Shown piece after piece: positions 55,479 through 64,000 of a stretch of 64,000 nt of DNA. The stretch lies in NCBI RefSeq assembly GCF_023721715.1, contig NZ_JAMDLG010000001.1:2767784-2831783 (forward strand), given 5' to 3'. Every line of letters starts with the position of its first letter. The stretch's first letter is position 1. The stretch comes from Parasegetibacter sp. NRK P23 (lineage in GTDB: Bacteria > Bacteroidota > Bacteroidia > Chitinophagales > Chitinophagaceae). Made by a program: the position numbers and the translations under genes. The notes beneath the pieces were generated by a model. It made no database searches. It was not told the DNA's origin and was given only the letters and a program-made list of their open reading frames with translations.

Positions 55479-56030
55479 TTATTCTTCTTCCAACGCCATT
55501 TCGTTGATATGCGATTCCGCCAGATTGGTCAGGTCCATATCACACTGTTTTTCCTCGTCCAGCGTTTGTTGCAGCAAAGATGCGGCATCGCTGTACCCGA
55601 GCAGGGTGGCCAGTTGTACCAATCCGCCGTAAGTGGCAATCTCGTAGTGTTCCACTTTTTGCGCGGCGAAGATGATGGCCACATCACGGGTGAAAGTATC
55701 GTCGTCGGTATCTTCCAGTACCTGTTTTCCTTCTTCCAGCAACCCTTCCATAGCTTCGCATTTTTTACCACGCGGCGCTTTCCCCAACATACCGAACACT
55801 TCCTGCAAGCGCTCCACTTGTGTTTCCGTTTCTCCCTGGTGTTTTTCTATAGCGGCTCGCAACTCTTCATTGGTAGCGGCGGCAGCCATTTCAGGCAAGG
55901 TTTTCGCCAGTTTTCTTTCCGCATAAAGGATATCCCGCAATTCATCCACAAAGAATTCTTCTAACATAGAATGGTTGTTATTGGACCCCTTGGCTGCGCC
56001 TTGCATCTTTTTGTTGTTTGTCGCTTTCAT
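55479..56030 (-). CDS. DUF892 ferritin-like (YciE/YciF-type) protein
   Basis: This 183-aa four-helix ferritin-like protein has likely di-metal ligands in the Glu/His of LYAERKLAKTLPEM, EKHQGETETQVERL and QKVEHYEIATYGGL. The family is induced by stress in enterobacteria; its activity is unknown. The start could also be a later Met (MQGAAKG or MLEEFF). It is a single gene with a terminator at 55408-55435. Confidence 0.9.
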   Translation of the reverse strand: MKATNNKKMQGAAKGSNNNHSMLEEFFVDELRDILYAERKLAKTLPEMAAAATNEELRAAIEKHQGETETQVERLQEVFGMLGKAPRGKKCEAMEGLLEEGKQVLEDTDDDTFTRDVAIIFAAQKVEHYEIATYGGLVQLATLLGYSDAASLLQQTLDEEKQCDMDLTNLAESHINEMALEEE

Positions 56031-56193
56031 ACTATTTGTATTTTATAATTGGCAATAATCAATAACGTGAAAAAGCCATACCAGCCTTTTCGCACAGAAG
56101 GTGTAAAGATCAATGTACAATTTGCTGGAAATGAGACATCCCTTACCCGTTGATTTTTCGCCACATGGCATGTATATTGAATAATTTCATGAA

Positions 56194-57501
56194 ATGAATT
56201 TTATGAAAGCGTTCTACCCCATGCTACTGCTATTCCTGCTTGCCGGTTGTACCGGACCCGGAAAATCTTTTTTATCCGGCAAAACACCCCACGAAGCTTA
56301 CCAGCAAAAGATCGCACAGCTTGGATTAGACAACAGCGCCATGGGAAAACAGTGGATGGATGCCGCGAAAAAAAGCCTCAGCGCTCCGGCCAGCATCTCC
56401 CTGCCTTATACAGAGAAAGGTTATTTCTCCGCGGAAACACCAGGGGCCACCGGATACAGTTTCTCAGTGAAAAGGGGAGAAATGATTACCGCTTCGCTGG
56501 AAGCGAATCCTGATTCCGCTTTTCGGCTCTTTATGGAACTCTGGGCCAGGAACAAAGAACTGGAACACAAACTGGTTAAAGCCGCAGATACCACATACAA
56601 TATCACATTCGAAGTGCCGAGCGATGGCATTTACCAGTTGAGGATACAGCCGGAACTGTTGTCGAACGGCAATTACACCCTCACTATTCAAACAGGTCCA
56701 TCACTCGCCTTCCCTGTACCAGCGAACGCGAATCCGAGAACCACCAGCTTCTGGGGCGCGGCAAGAGACGGCGGAAACCGCTCCCACGAAGGTGTGGACA
56801 TTTTCGCCGCCAAAAGAACGCCTTTGCTGGCAGCCGCGGATGGGCGTATACTGAGAACAGGCGAGAATAACCTCGGCGGGAAAGTGATCTTTATGAAACC
56901 GGAAGGAAAAAACATTTCTCTCTATTATGCACACCTCGATGAGCAACTGGTATCCCCAGGACAAACAGTACAGCAAGGAGACACCATCGGATTAATGGGC
57001 AATACAGGTAACGCACGCACCACGCCACCACATCTCCATTTCGGAATATATACCGGCAACGGCGCCATTGACCCCTACCCTTTCATCAACAATAAACGAC
57101 CCGCAACGCCAACGCTTCAAAATACCAGTCATGAACCGGGCACACTGGTACGCACAAACGCCAAAGCCCAGTGGACCAACGCCATCAACAACAAAGACAG
57201 TTCACTTCCGGCCAATACCCTCCTATACATCCAGGCCATTGCACCAGAGAAAAAATACAAAACCATTCTTCCCAACGGACATACAGGTTTCATCAGCACA
57301 AACAGTATATCGGCGCTTGATAAGCCCTATACCCAAACAACAGTGCGGGAAAACAGTGCACTCGCATTTGCGCCTCAGGGAGATGCGCCCATTAAAACAA
57401 CCTTGGAAAAAGGAACTGGCATACAGGTGCTCGCCCGCTTCAACAACCACCTTTTCGTAAAAAGCGGAACAACTACCGGCTGGATACTCAACCTTCCTTA
57501 A
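56194..57501 (+). CDS. M23-family metalloendopeptidase lipoprotein
   Basis: This 435-aa lipoprotein (signal KAFYPMLLLFLLAGC, lipobox LAGC) is probably anchored in the periplasm. The N-terminal beta-rich region (FSVKRGEMITASLEANPDS) precedes the LytM/M23 domain, whose zinc ligands are in RSHEGVDIFAAK (HxxxD) and PPHLHFGIY (HxH). A C-terminal SH3-like region follows (TILPNGHTGFISTNS). It may cut peptidoglycan cross-bridges. Met4 is an alternative start. Confidence 0.9.
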   Translation: MNFMKAFYPMLLLFLLAGCTGPGKSFLSGKTPHEAYQQKIAQLGLDNSAMGKQWMDAAKKSLSAPASISLPYTEKGYFSAETPGATGYSFSVKRGEMITASLEANPDSAFRLFMELWARNKELEHKLVKAADTTYNITFEVPSDGIYQLRIQPELLSNGNYTLTIQTGPSLAFPVPANANPRTTSFWGAARDGGNRSHEGVDIFAAKRTPLLAAADGRILRTGENNLGGKVIFMKPEGKNISLYYAHLDEQLVSPGQTVQQGDTIGLMGNTGNARTTPPHLHFGIYTGNGAIDPYPFINNKRPATPTLQNTSHEPGTLVRTNAKAQWTNAINNKDSSLPANTLLYIQAIAPEKKYKTILPNGHTGFISTNSISALDKPYTQTTVRENSALAFAPQGDAPIKTTLEKGTGIQVLARFNNHLFVKSGTTTGWILNLP

Positions 57502-57573
57502 CAAAATTTTCAGCGCCGTACATACGAAATTACCACCTGGTTTTGTTATATTAATGGAGCAAACTTTTAGTGT

Positions 57574-58284
57574 ATGAAACAGTTATCTGAAACCTGGTTC
57601 GCGGAAGGCTATATTGATTTTGAACTGAAAAAATACACCCTGCTCGCGTACCTCCAGGAAGTGAACCGCTACTTCTCAGAAAACAAACTCTACCCGCAAC
57701 TGGCGGAAGTAGTGTTCCATTACAACAACATCGTTTCCTTCAGAGAAAACAAACAGTTCCTGCAGCAACAGTTCCCGAAAAAATTAACGGGTATCCAGCT
57801 CGAAAAGCTGCAACTGCTTTACGAACAGATGCTGGAAGACGATGAGGTAATGGCTGAACTTGAAAACATTATCCAATACGCCGAAACACATATCAACTCC
57901 ACCCTGCGCACCGGGTCCGATATTTATGATTTCGTGGAAGAAAAGCTGAACATCTCCCCCGTAGGGCTGCTGCCGCTGGATACACAGGAAGGTTATTTTT
58001 TCCTCACAAACGGGAACATCAAAACCACATTGGTTTATCATTACCGGCTCTCCATTTTTGAGAAGCATCACGAAAAATACAGGAGCATGCGCACCACGTT
58101 CCTCGACAGTTGGCAAAGAAGTATCGCCAATACTTATGAACACATTAAAGCCGATATCATCCGGAACAAAAAGGAACTTCCCAATCCAGCCGTGTATGCC
58201 ATCCAGACCGAACTCAGTTTTCCGGTGAATGAAACGTTGTTGCCGGTAGCAAAAAGAAGTCTGGTGAAATACATCACCTGTTGA
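57574..58284 (+). CDS. Protein of unknown function
   Basis: I do not recognise this 236-aa protein. It has no signal peptide or membrane segment. It is mostly helical by eye and rich in Tyr, Glu, Lys and Gln (KYTLLAYLQEVNRYFSENK; ITGIQ-like KLTGIQLEKLQLLYEQMLED), with a more beta-like part near NISPVGLLPLDTQEGYFFL. Its 3' end overlaps the SDR gene on the other strand by 11 bp. It starts 72 bp after the M23 gene and may be read through from it. Confidence 0.65.
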   Translation: MKQLSETWFAEGYIDFELKKYTLLAYLQEVNRYFSENKLYPQLAEVVFHYNNIVSFRENKQFLQQQFPKKLTGIQLEKLQLLYEQMLEDDEVMAELENIIQYAETHINSTLRTGSDIYDFVEEKLNISPVGLLPLDTQEGYFFLTNGNIKTTLVYHYRLSIFEKHHEKYRSMRTTFLDSWQRSIANTYEHIKADIIRNKKELPNPAVYAIQTELSFPVNETLLPVAKRSLVKYITC

Positions 58285-58999
58285 CGATACGGAGCGCCAG
58301 GGCAGGAAAAACCCGGTGCACCAATTTCAACAATTTCACCTTACCGACATTCATTTCAAATACATCTTTTTCGAACAGGCGGATGAATAGAGCAGCAAGT
58401 TCTTCCGCCTGCATTTTTCCCTTTCCGCGTCCTTTCGTCATGGCCGTATCCACTAAGGGAGGAACAAGTTCAAACACTCTTACCTTTTGATCCTGGAGTC
58501 TTAAAGATTGAGAGAACATACGCAGGGCAGCTTTTGTGGCCGCGTACACCGCAGCATCAGCCTTGGGCACTACCGCCAATGCTGAGGATACGTTTACGAT
58601 AGCGCTTTCCTCCTGCTTCAGTAACAAAGGATACAATCCTGCGCACAATTGCAACGGGGCCGAAAGATTCACCTTTAACTCCTCCTCTATCTGAACCGCC
58701 CCAGGTGCTTCAGTTCCCCAAAAATAGTTGTACTGAATACCCGCATTGTTTATGAGCACATTCAGATCAGCATGTTGGGCATGAATAAATCGTATTAATC
58801 CATCAATATCCTGCTGAAGCGAGAGATCAGCACAGAAAGGAACTATAGCGTAGTGCCTGATGGACAGTTGTTCTAGCCGTTCCCGGTTCCGGCCGATTGC
58901 GATAATGGTATTGCCTTTATCTGCCAGTGCCAATGCCATTGCTTTCCCTATTCCATCAGAAGCGCCGGTAATCAAAAATTTATTTCCTGAAATACGCAT
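58274..58999 (-). CDS. Short-chain dehydrogenase/reductase
   Basis: This is a 241-aa NAD(P)-dependent SDR of the classical type. The cofactor motif is LITGASDGIGKAMALALADKG, cut here to TGASDGIG, with NNAG in LINNAGIQYN. The catalytic Ser is in VNVSSALAV and the Y-x3-K is in YAATKAALRM. It resembles DltE-like oxidoreductases of unknown substrate. The gene is downstream of a Crp-family regulator gene on the same strand, 56 bp away, suggesting shared control. Confidence 0.9.
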   Translation of the reverse strand: MRISGNKFLITGASDGIGKAMALALADKGNTIIAIGRNRERLEQLSIRHYAIVPFCADLSLQQDIDGLIRFIHAQHADLNVLINNAGIQYNYFWGTEAPGAVQIEEELKVNLSAPLQLCAGLYPLLLKQEESAIVNVSSALAVVPKADAAVYAATKAALRMFSQSLRLQDQKVRVFELVPPLVDTAMTKGRGKGKMQAEELAALFIRLFEKDVFEMNVGKVKLLKLVHRVFPALALRIVNR

Positions 59000-59055
59000 T
59001 TTTTATGCAATGTTCAGGAGAAACAAAACGGATTCCATTTACATAGGTAAAGATA

Positions 59056-59628
59056 TCACGCTTCTTTCCGGGCGCGTATCCTGCTGAGTTGTGTAGGCGT
59101 AACACCCAGGTAAGAAGCGATATGGTATTGAGGAATACTGTTTTCCAGCGCTGGGTACTCTTCCCGGAACAATTTATACCGTTGCCCCGCGTCCATCAGC
59201 ACCAGTTGGATTTCCCGGCGCTCCTTGTAGCAATAGAAACTTTCGGCCAGCATACGCGCCAGCGTTTCTATACCGCGGTGCTCCCGGTAAAGCGCTTGCA
59301 TACCGGCGTAAGGAGCCACCAATAAAGTGCAGGGCGTAAGCGCCTCTATATTGATGTAATTCGGCTGCCGCATTACCAGTGATGTATATGCGCCCGCGAA
59401 TTCATTTTCCGTAAAAAAGAACTTATTGTATTCGGTTCCGGAAACATCCCTGTAGAAAGCGCGCATCACGCCGTGCAGCAGGAAACCCATCTCTTTTTCC
59501 ACACGGCCCTCACGGGCGAAGTACGCGCCTTTTTCCAGTGAACGTTCCGAAAACAAATTGCTGAAGGCAATCCACGCTGCTTCGTCCAGCGCCACGAACT
59601 GTGTTATATACTGACGCAATACCTCCAT
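59056..59628 (-). CDS. Crp/Fnr-family transcriptional regulator
   Basis: This 190-aa regulator has an N-terminal cyclic-nucleotide-binding-like domain (SLEKGAYFAREGRVEKEMGF) and a C-terminal HTH region (HIASYLGVTPTQLSRIRARK). No Cys ligands for an iron-sulfur cluster are evident. In Bacteroidota such proteins often control the gene next to them, here the SDR. A -7-like box precedes it. Confidence 0.9.
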   Translation of the reverse strand: MEVLRQYITQFVALDEAAWIAFSNLFSERSLEKGAYFAREGRVEKEMGFLLHGVMRAFYRDVSGTEYNKFFFTENEFAGAYTSLVMRQPNYINIEALTPCTLLVAPYAGMQALYREHRGIETLARMLAESFYCYKERREIQLVLMDAGQRYKLFREEYPALENSIPQYHIASYLGVTPTQLSRIRARKEA

Positions 59629-59652
59629 AAGCAGGAACTATATTGATTTCCC

Positions 59653-59660
59653 TAAAGATA
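59653..59660 (-). promoter_or_regulatory. Possible -7 box of the Crp-family gene
   Basis: On the minus strand this reads TATCTTTA, one mismatch from TAnnTTTG, 25 bp before the start codon at 59628. Confidence 0.35.
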
Positions 59661-59673
59661 CGTTCACGCATCA

Positions 59674-62103
59674 CTACTTCATCAGCCGCACCTCATAAAC
59701 ATTCGCCGTGGTACTGCCCTCATGCGCAACGAATTTTATTTCCAGCTTGCCGCGTAATGTTTTTAAGGATGCGGGCAGTGCATATTCTTCCGCATAGAAG
59801 TCATCCCCTTTGTCGCCTTTCATTTCTACGGAAGCCAGCTTTTGCCCTTGCACGTAAATATCAAAGGAACGGTTCCTTTCTCTGCCGAAATACACCACGC
59901 GGAGTTTGGATGCATTGCCTTCTTTGTTGTTCATTTCATAAGAGAACCAACCCTTCGCATTCCGGAAGCGCTCTTCTTTAAATAGCCCTGTTTCCGTTTT
60001 TTCTCCTTTGAATGCGTGGTCCGACTCCGGTTGTTGTTCTCCTGCATTTATCCTATCGACCGTATTGTTATCCAGGGTTATTTTCACCAGTTCTTTTTGT
60101 TTCATTTCCGCCCGCACTTTTTCAAGCTTTGATGCTTCTGTGAATGGGAAATACACCGTGTATCGCTGATCGTGGACCATATAAAAAGGGCGCAGCTGCA
60201 ATTTGCTGTACTTCTCCTGCACCACGGGCTGAGGAATATTGAACACCAGTTCACCCGGCTGTGCACGCACTTTAGCGGCCAGTTCCTTTTCGTTGCCCAC
60301 CAGCATTGGCGCATCATCCAGCGGACGGATAGGACCGGAAGCCACATGTCCCATTCTGCTGCCATCCGCGAAAAGCCCGTTCAAACCTAAAGTATCCATA
60401 GGTGCGGCGAGCACGATGGGCCCGTGCACAAAAGACACCCATTCGGATTGATCGGGCAGCCTTTCCGCACGGGTTTCCATGGGCAGTTTCACCGTAACTT
60501 TATCCCCATTCTTCCAATTGCGTTCAATGGTGATATAGTGCGCTGAATCTCCGGTTGCGGGAACGAAAGGCTTTCCGTTTATGCTGACCGTCATTGTGCC
60601 GGCAACCCAGGAAGGTTTGCGGATCATCAACACGAATTTCTTTTTCTTTTTCAGCGCCAGCTTTAATTCAGTTCGCTCCGATTCCGGAAAAGTTGTTGTC
60701 TGCGTGAGCGTGAGTCCTTTTTCTTTCCATTGCAGTTCAGATGCCATGAACAGGTTCACGAACACATCATCTCCCTTGTGCGCATAAATGAGTTCCCCGT
60801 ATTTACCATGGTTTTCCAACCCTGAGCCCACACAACACCAGAAGCCTTCCTGCGGTTGTGAATACACACGGTAATGACCGGGACGCATGGGCGTGAAGTA
60901 AACGAATCCACCCGTTTCCGGATGTTGGGAAGAAAGAATATGGTTAAACAGTGTTCTTTCATAATAATCCATGTAATGGGCCGAAGGACGGGATAGGAAA
61001 AGTCCTTTGGAAAGCCGCAACATATTGTAGGAATTGCAGGTTTCAGGCCCCTCCCGCGATTCGATCATGGAACTGAAGTTGTCGGTGGGATGAAAGTGCT
61101 CGCGAACACTGTTCCCCCCAATGGAAACAGAGCGATTGCGTACCACGGTACTCCAGAAGAAATCCGCCGCTTCGCGCCAGGCGGGATCGCCACCGGCTTT
61201 GGCCACCGCGTTGTAACCCACCACTTTGGGTATCTGCGTATTGGCGTGGAGTCCTGTGAGCGCGTCTCTTTTTTCCAGCAGCGGCTGAAGGATACGCTGG
61301 TCGGAGAAACGTTTGGCAAGTTCCAGGTATTTTTTATCGCCGGTCAACTGTGCCACATCAGCGAACACTTCGTTGAGACCGCCATGTTCGCTGCGCAGCA
61401 TGTCCTGTATTTGTGCATCGGTGAGTGGGGAGAAGGAATTATAAAACCAGTCGGTTAAACCAAGCAGTACTTTTTTTGCTGATTCATTGCCGCCAATGGT
61501 ATAGGCATCGTATAAACCCGCGAAAGTTTTGTGGATATTGTACAGTGGCACCCATTTTCCGTTGAGCGAAAAACCGTTCGCGTTAATTTTTCCATCCGCT
61601 ACGTTCTGCCACATGGCTTTCCCCCCGGGCACGCCACTGGTATATCCGTTGCCCGCGGCCTCTTGGCAGGCCAGTAATTCAGCTACCGCATAATCCAGTT
61701 TCTTTTTCACTTCTTTGTTCCCCGTGGCCGCATACATATTGGCCAAGGCGGAGAGGTAATGGCCGCCGATATGTCCATCCAGACCGGTATTTTCCCAGTT
61801 GCCGTAATTCTGCGCTTTGGGAGCGAGGCCGGCTTCTTTACGGTAAGGCGCCAGTAAGCGGTCGGCATCCAGGGAGAGCATGTATTTCATATCAGCCTGT
61901 TGCGCGCGGAGGAAAGGGCCGTTCAGTAGTTTTATGGAAGAAAGGGGGAAGAGCTCCGCTTTTTGGGCATGAACGAGTACTGGAGCAGAGAGCAAAGCTA
62001 TCGCAATGATTTTTTTCCGAAAGATGGTTGGGAGCAGTTCAAATGCTATGGAACGTGCGTCTTTTTTACCAAGCCTTGGGAAGGTAACGAGGGTTTCAAT
62101 CAT
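59674..62103 (-). CDS. Secreted GH127 (DUF1680) glycoside hydrolase
   Basis: The 809-aa protein is a putative beta-L-arabinofuranosidase. The family's zinc site is visible: Glu and Cys in EGPETCNSYN and the Cys pair in FWCCVGSG. Other landmarks are GHIGGHYLSALANMYAATGN and RSEHGGLNEVFADVA. The signal peptide (KKIIAIALLSAPVLVHA) begins about 30 residues after the chosen Met, so the N-region is unusually long. No internal ATG or GTG improves this, and the ATG at 62103 remains the best start. The open frame further upstream, to 62466, is repeat sequence. Confidence 0.9.
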   Translation of the reverse strand: MIETLVTFPRLGKKDARSIAFELLPTIFRKKIIAIALLSAPVLVHAQKAELFPLSSIKLLNGPFLRAQQADMKYMLSLDADRLLAPYRKEAGLAPKAQNYGNWENTGLDGHIGGHYLSALANMYAATGNKEVKKKLDYAVAELLACQEAAGNGYTSGVPGGKAMWQNVADGKINANGFSLNGKWVPLYNIHKTFAGLYDAYTIGGNESAKKVLLGLTDWFYNSFSPLTDAQIQDMLRSEHGGLNEVFADVAQLTGDKKYLELAKRFSDQRILQPLLEKRDALTGLHANTQIPKVVGYNAVAKAGGDPAWREAADFFWSTVVRNRSVSIGGNSVREHFHPTDNFSSMIESREGPETCNSYNMLRLSKGLFLSRPSAHYMDYYERTLFNHILSSQHPETGGFVYFTPMRPGHYRVYSQPQEGFWCCVGSGLENHGKYGELIYAHKGDDVFVNLFMASELQWKEKGLTLTQTTTFPESERTELKLALKKKKKFVLMIRKPSWVAGTMTVSINGKPFVPATGDSAHYITIERNWKNGDKVTVKLPMETRAERLPDQSEWVSFVHGPIVLAAPMDTLGLNGLFADGSRMGHVASGPIRPLDDAPMLVGNEKELAAKVRAQPGELVFNIPQPVVQEKYSKLQLRPFYMVHDQRYTVYFPFTEASKLEKVRAEMKQKELVKITLDNNTVDRINAGEQQPESDHAFKGEKTETGLFKEERFRNAKGWFSYEMNNKEGNASKLRVVYFGRERNRSFDIYVQGQKLASVEMKGDKGDDFYAEEYALPASLKTLRGKLEIKFVAHEGSTTANVYEVRLMK

Positions 62104-62217
62104 AATGGCAACAATTAGGTGGTGAAAATAACGAAATTTAATAAGTGTACAAAACACATTTAATTTAGAGAATTTGCATTTGGAAGGTTTGAGTCTTGCA
62201 AACGTTTTCAGGGAAGG

Positions 62218-62484
62218 AGTGTTTTCACGCAACTGCTTTGTGCTTCGCACAGCGCAGACGCAAGGAATGAAAGACGCAAAGCCTTGTTTGTATGCGGGAC
62301 GCTGGAGTTCGGGGGAAGATGGTTTTATTTTATTGCTCGCAACGACGCCTGCTTCGTACCTCGCAGACGCGGAGCCTTGGGTAGTTGGTGAGGATATTTC
62401 TCGCAACGACGCCACGACGCAGGGCGTTAAGGAGTTGGGAGGATATCTTTCTCGCAACGATGCCACGACGCGGAGTATTGAGGA
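62218..62484 (+). repeat. Dispersed repeat, copy G (single module with tandem distal part)
   Basis: The proximal part TTTTCACGCAACTGCTTTGT starts at about 62221. The distal part is present three times: CTCGCAACGACGCC at 62336, CTCGCAACGACGCC at 62400 and CTCGCAACGATGCC at 62451. Each of the last two is preceded by a GTTGG..GGATAT linker. There is no inverted partner. It lies in the 453-bp gap between the S9 peptidase and GH127 genes, both on the minus strand. The remaining 62104-62217 shows nothing nameable. Confidence 0.78.
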
Positions 62485-62508
62485 GTTGACGCTGAACTTG
62501 TAACGAAA

Positions 62509-62535
62509 ACGGGCGGCTCTTAAGGAACCGCCCGT
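62509..62535 (-). terminator. Hairpin after the S9 peptidase gene
   Basis: Arms ACGGGCGGCTC and GAACCGCCCGT, with one mismatch, surround a 5-nt loop. It is 22 bp beyond the stop codon at 62557, and the minus strand continues with TTTTCG. Confidence 0.65.
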
Positions 62536-62556
62536 ATCAGATAAAGCCCTTACTGT

Positions 62557-64000
62557 TTAATATTTCAGATCGAATTTTCTTTCATCGATGCTGATGCCTT
62601 CTTTCATCCAGCGGGGCATTGGCTTTTTATTCAGGTAATGTTCAAAGAACTGTTCCATGCGGATGGTCCAGTCGTGTTGAGCGGGGATGCCGTTCAGGGT
62701 ATGATTTTCTCCTTTGTAATTGAGCAGCCAGGCGGGCTTTCCTAGTCTTCGCATGGCGAGGAAAAAGCTTTGGCCCTGTGTGTAGGCTACTGCGCCGTCT
62801 TTATCGCAGTGGAACAGCAAAAGCGGGGTTTGTACTTTGTCGGCGCGGTAGATGGGGGAATTGTCGATGTACCCCTGTTGGTCTTCCCAGAGGTTTTTGC
62901 CCATGCGCGACTGTCCTGTTTCGTAGAGGAACATGCAGGGCGCGCCGCTGTTCCGGATAGCGAAGTAGTTGTAACTCATGTTGGAGACCGCCGCGCCAGC
63001 ATTGGCACACGCGAAGAGGTTGCTGCGGGTGATGAGGTAGAGGGTTTGGTAACCCGACCAACTGTGTCCCTGCAAGCCAATTCTTTTCTTATCAGCGATG
63101 CCCCTTTCAATCAAGGCCTGGGTGCCGCTTATTACGGCGTTTACGGCACTTTCTCCGGGTGCGCCGATGGTAAAATGCACATCGGGACGGAACACAATGT
63201 ATCCTTTACTCACATAAGTAGGGATATTAATGGTGGCCGTACTGAGTTCTGGAAAAAGGTATTCGTGCAGGTCTTCACTGTGTGTTTGGTAGAAATCCAC
63301 AATGGTGGGGTAAGAACGGGTGCTGTCGTAGTTTTCAGGCAGGTACAGCAAGCCCTGGTTTGGTTTACCTTCCAGGTTTTTCCATGCTATGAGCCGTACG
63401 GTTCCCCAATTGTATTGTTGCTGTTGCGCATTAATGGCCGTGATCTTTTTCGGTGAACGGAACTTGGTATCGGCCCACCAGATATCACGTGGCATGGTAT
63501 ACCTTTCTTTGGTGAAGACACAGGTGGTACCATCTCCTGAAACAACATCAATTCTTGAACTGTACGCGGGTTCGTCCAATAATTTCTCCACTCCTTTTCC
63601 AGGTTCAAAAGCGTATACACCTTTTGATTTGGTGTTTTCATTGAACGAATTGAAGAGCAATTTTTTGGTGATATCCAGCTTTTCCTGGAACTCCGCACCC
63701 TGCAAACGCAGGCGCACCTGGTGCTTCCTGCCGTAGCCTTTGGTGAGCGAATAAGGGGCTTTCTTTCCTGACAGATCAATCACCCAAAGGTCGTAGCGAT
63801 CGTACACCACAACACTGTTTCCCTGGTCGGCCCAGCCAGCCAGTCCGTAAGCCGGAGCCGGACGGGGAAAATCGTGGTCCTCGTCATGAACGGGGAATCC
63901 GATGCCGGAGGATATGTTTTTAAAGGAACGGCTCACGGTATCGAGCACCTGCCATTGTTGTTCCACCTCGTTGTAGCGGATGGCGAATTTCCCACCCGGT
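62557..64000 (-). CDS. S9-family prolyl oligopeptidase-like peptidase (partial, N-terminus beyond window)
   Basis: The frame is open to the right window edge, so only the C-terminal 481 residues or so are seen. A beta-propeller end (VVYDRYDLWVIDLSGKKAPY) leads into the alpha/beta-hydrolase domain. The catalytic Ser is in GLQGHSWSGYQTLYL, the Asp is in FHCDKDGAVAYTQG and the His is in KGENHTLNGIP. The enzyme probably cleaves peptides outside the cytoplasm, but any signal peptide lies outside the window. A hairpin follows at 62509-62535. Confidence 0.9.
   Translation of the reverse strand, partial: PGGKFAIRYNEVEQQWQVLDTVSRSFKNISSGIGFPVHDEDHDFPRPAPAYGLAGWADQGNSVVVYDRYDLWVIDLSGKKAPYSLTKGYGRKHQVRLRLQGAEFQEKLDITKKLLFNSFNENTKSKGVYAFEPGKGVEKLLDEPAYSSRIDVVSGDGTTCVFTKERYTMPRDIWWADTKFRSPKKITAINAQQQQYNWGTVRLIAWKNLEGKPNQGLLYLPENYDSTRSYPTIVDFYQTHSEDLHEYLFPELSTATINIPTYVSKGYIVFRPDVHFTIGAPGESAVNAVISGTQALIERGIADKKRIGLQGHSWSGYQTLYLITRSNLFACANAGAAVSNMSYNYFAIRNSGAPCMFLYETGQSRMGKNLWEDQQGYIDNSPIYRADKVQTPLLLFHCDKDGAVAYTQGQSFFLAMRRLGKPAWLLNYKGENHTLNGIPAQHDWTIRMEQFFEHYLNKKPMPRWMKEGISIDERKFDLKY

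Noticed and set aside
62336-62464. Possible CRISPR array: three similar 14-bp repeats spaced about 50-64 bp
   Set aside because: The intervals also share sequence with each other, spacing is irregular, repeats are degenerate and no cas gene is near. It is the dispersed repeat multiplying its distal part.
59674-62466. 121-codon N-terminal extension of GH127
   Set aside because: The extension is translated repeat copy G. The signal peptide begins only after the ATG at 62103.

Overview
The window is a stretch of chromosome from a Bacteroidota bacterium, most likely in or near the Chitinophagaceae. This is inferred from a SusC/SusD pair, several TonB-linked or beta-barrel outer-membrane proteins, lipoproteins, Bacteroidota-type -7 boxes (TAnnTTTG), secreted Gfo/Idh/MocA oxidoreductases, GH2 and GH127 glycosidases, and almost no Shine-Dalgarno sequences. 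I see no rRNA, tRNA, CRISPR array, prophage or complete insertion sequence. Nearly all of the window is coding, and most genes sit in short operons.

Layout. 0.4-4.2 kb: a secreted oxidoreductase, a 2-hydroxyacid dehydrogenase, an outer-membrane beta-barrel and a small acidic protein. 4.5-7.3 kb: an arsenic operon arsR-arsM-arsC-arsB(ACR3) with two palindromic ArsR-type operators and a 9 x 9-bp tandem repeat upstream. 7.6-9.3 kb: a TetR regulator coupled to a metallo-beta-lactamase-fold hydrolase. 9.4-16.5 kb: a minus-strand operon DUF218 - secreted beta-propeller-like protein - SusC - SusD. 16.7-20.2 kb: an Rpn/PD-(D/E)XK nuclease, a pirin-like protein, an unknown protein, an intradiol dioxygenase-like lipoprotein and a META-domain lipoprotein. 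20.3-28.0 kb: divergent pbpC and a giant alpha-2-macroglobulin lipoprotein with an intact thioester motif. 28.3-36.3 kb: GH2 beta-galactosidase, MFS transporter, MORN/TonB-C protein, M14 peptidase and rpsT. 36.5-40.8 kb: sucA-sucB. 41-48.8 kb: a GAF protein, YciI, ligD-ku (non-homologous end joining), a glutamine amidotransferase and a DUF202 membrane protein. 49-52 kb: a second secreted oxidoreductase and a secreted phosphoesterase. 52.4-59.6 kb: a five-PAS histidine kinase, a DUF892 ferritin-like protein, an M23 peptidase, an unknown protein, an SDR and a Crp-family regulator. 59.7-64 kb: GH127 and the 3' part of an S9 peptidase that runs off the right edge.

The most unusual non-coding structure is a dispersed repeat family found at seven intergenic sites. 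One module of roughly 120-160 bp reads TTTTCACGCAACTGCTTTGTGC, then GCAAGGACGCAAAG, then a GTTGG..GGATAT linker, then TTTCTCGCAACGACGCCACG. At four sites two modules face each other as mirror images between 3' gene ends; at three of these a locus-specific hairpin lies in the middle. The modules often begin within a few bases of a stop codon. They look like a mobile or duplicating element family tied to gene ends and terminators. No mobilising enzyme was recognised in the window.
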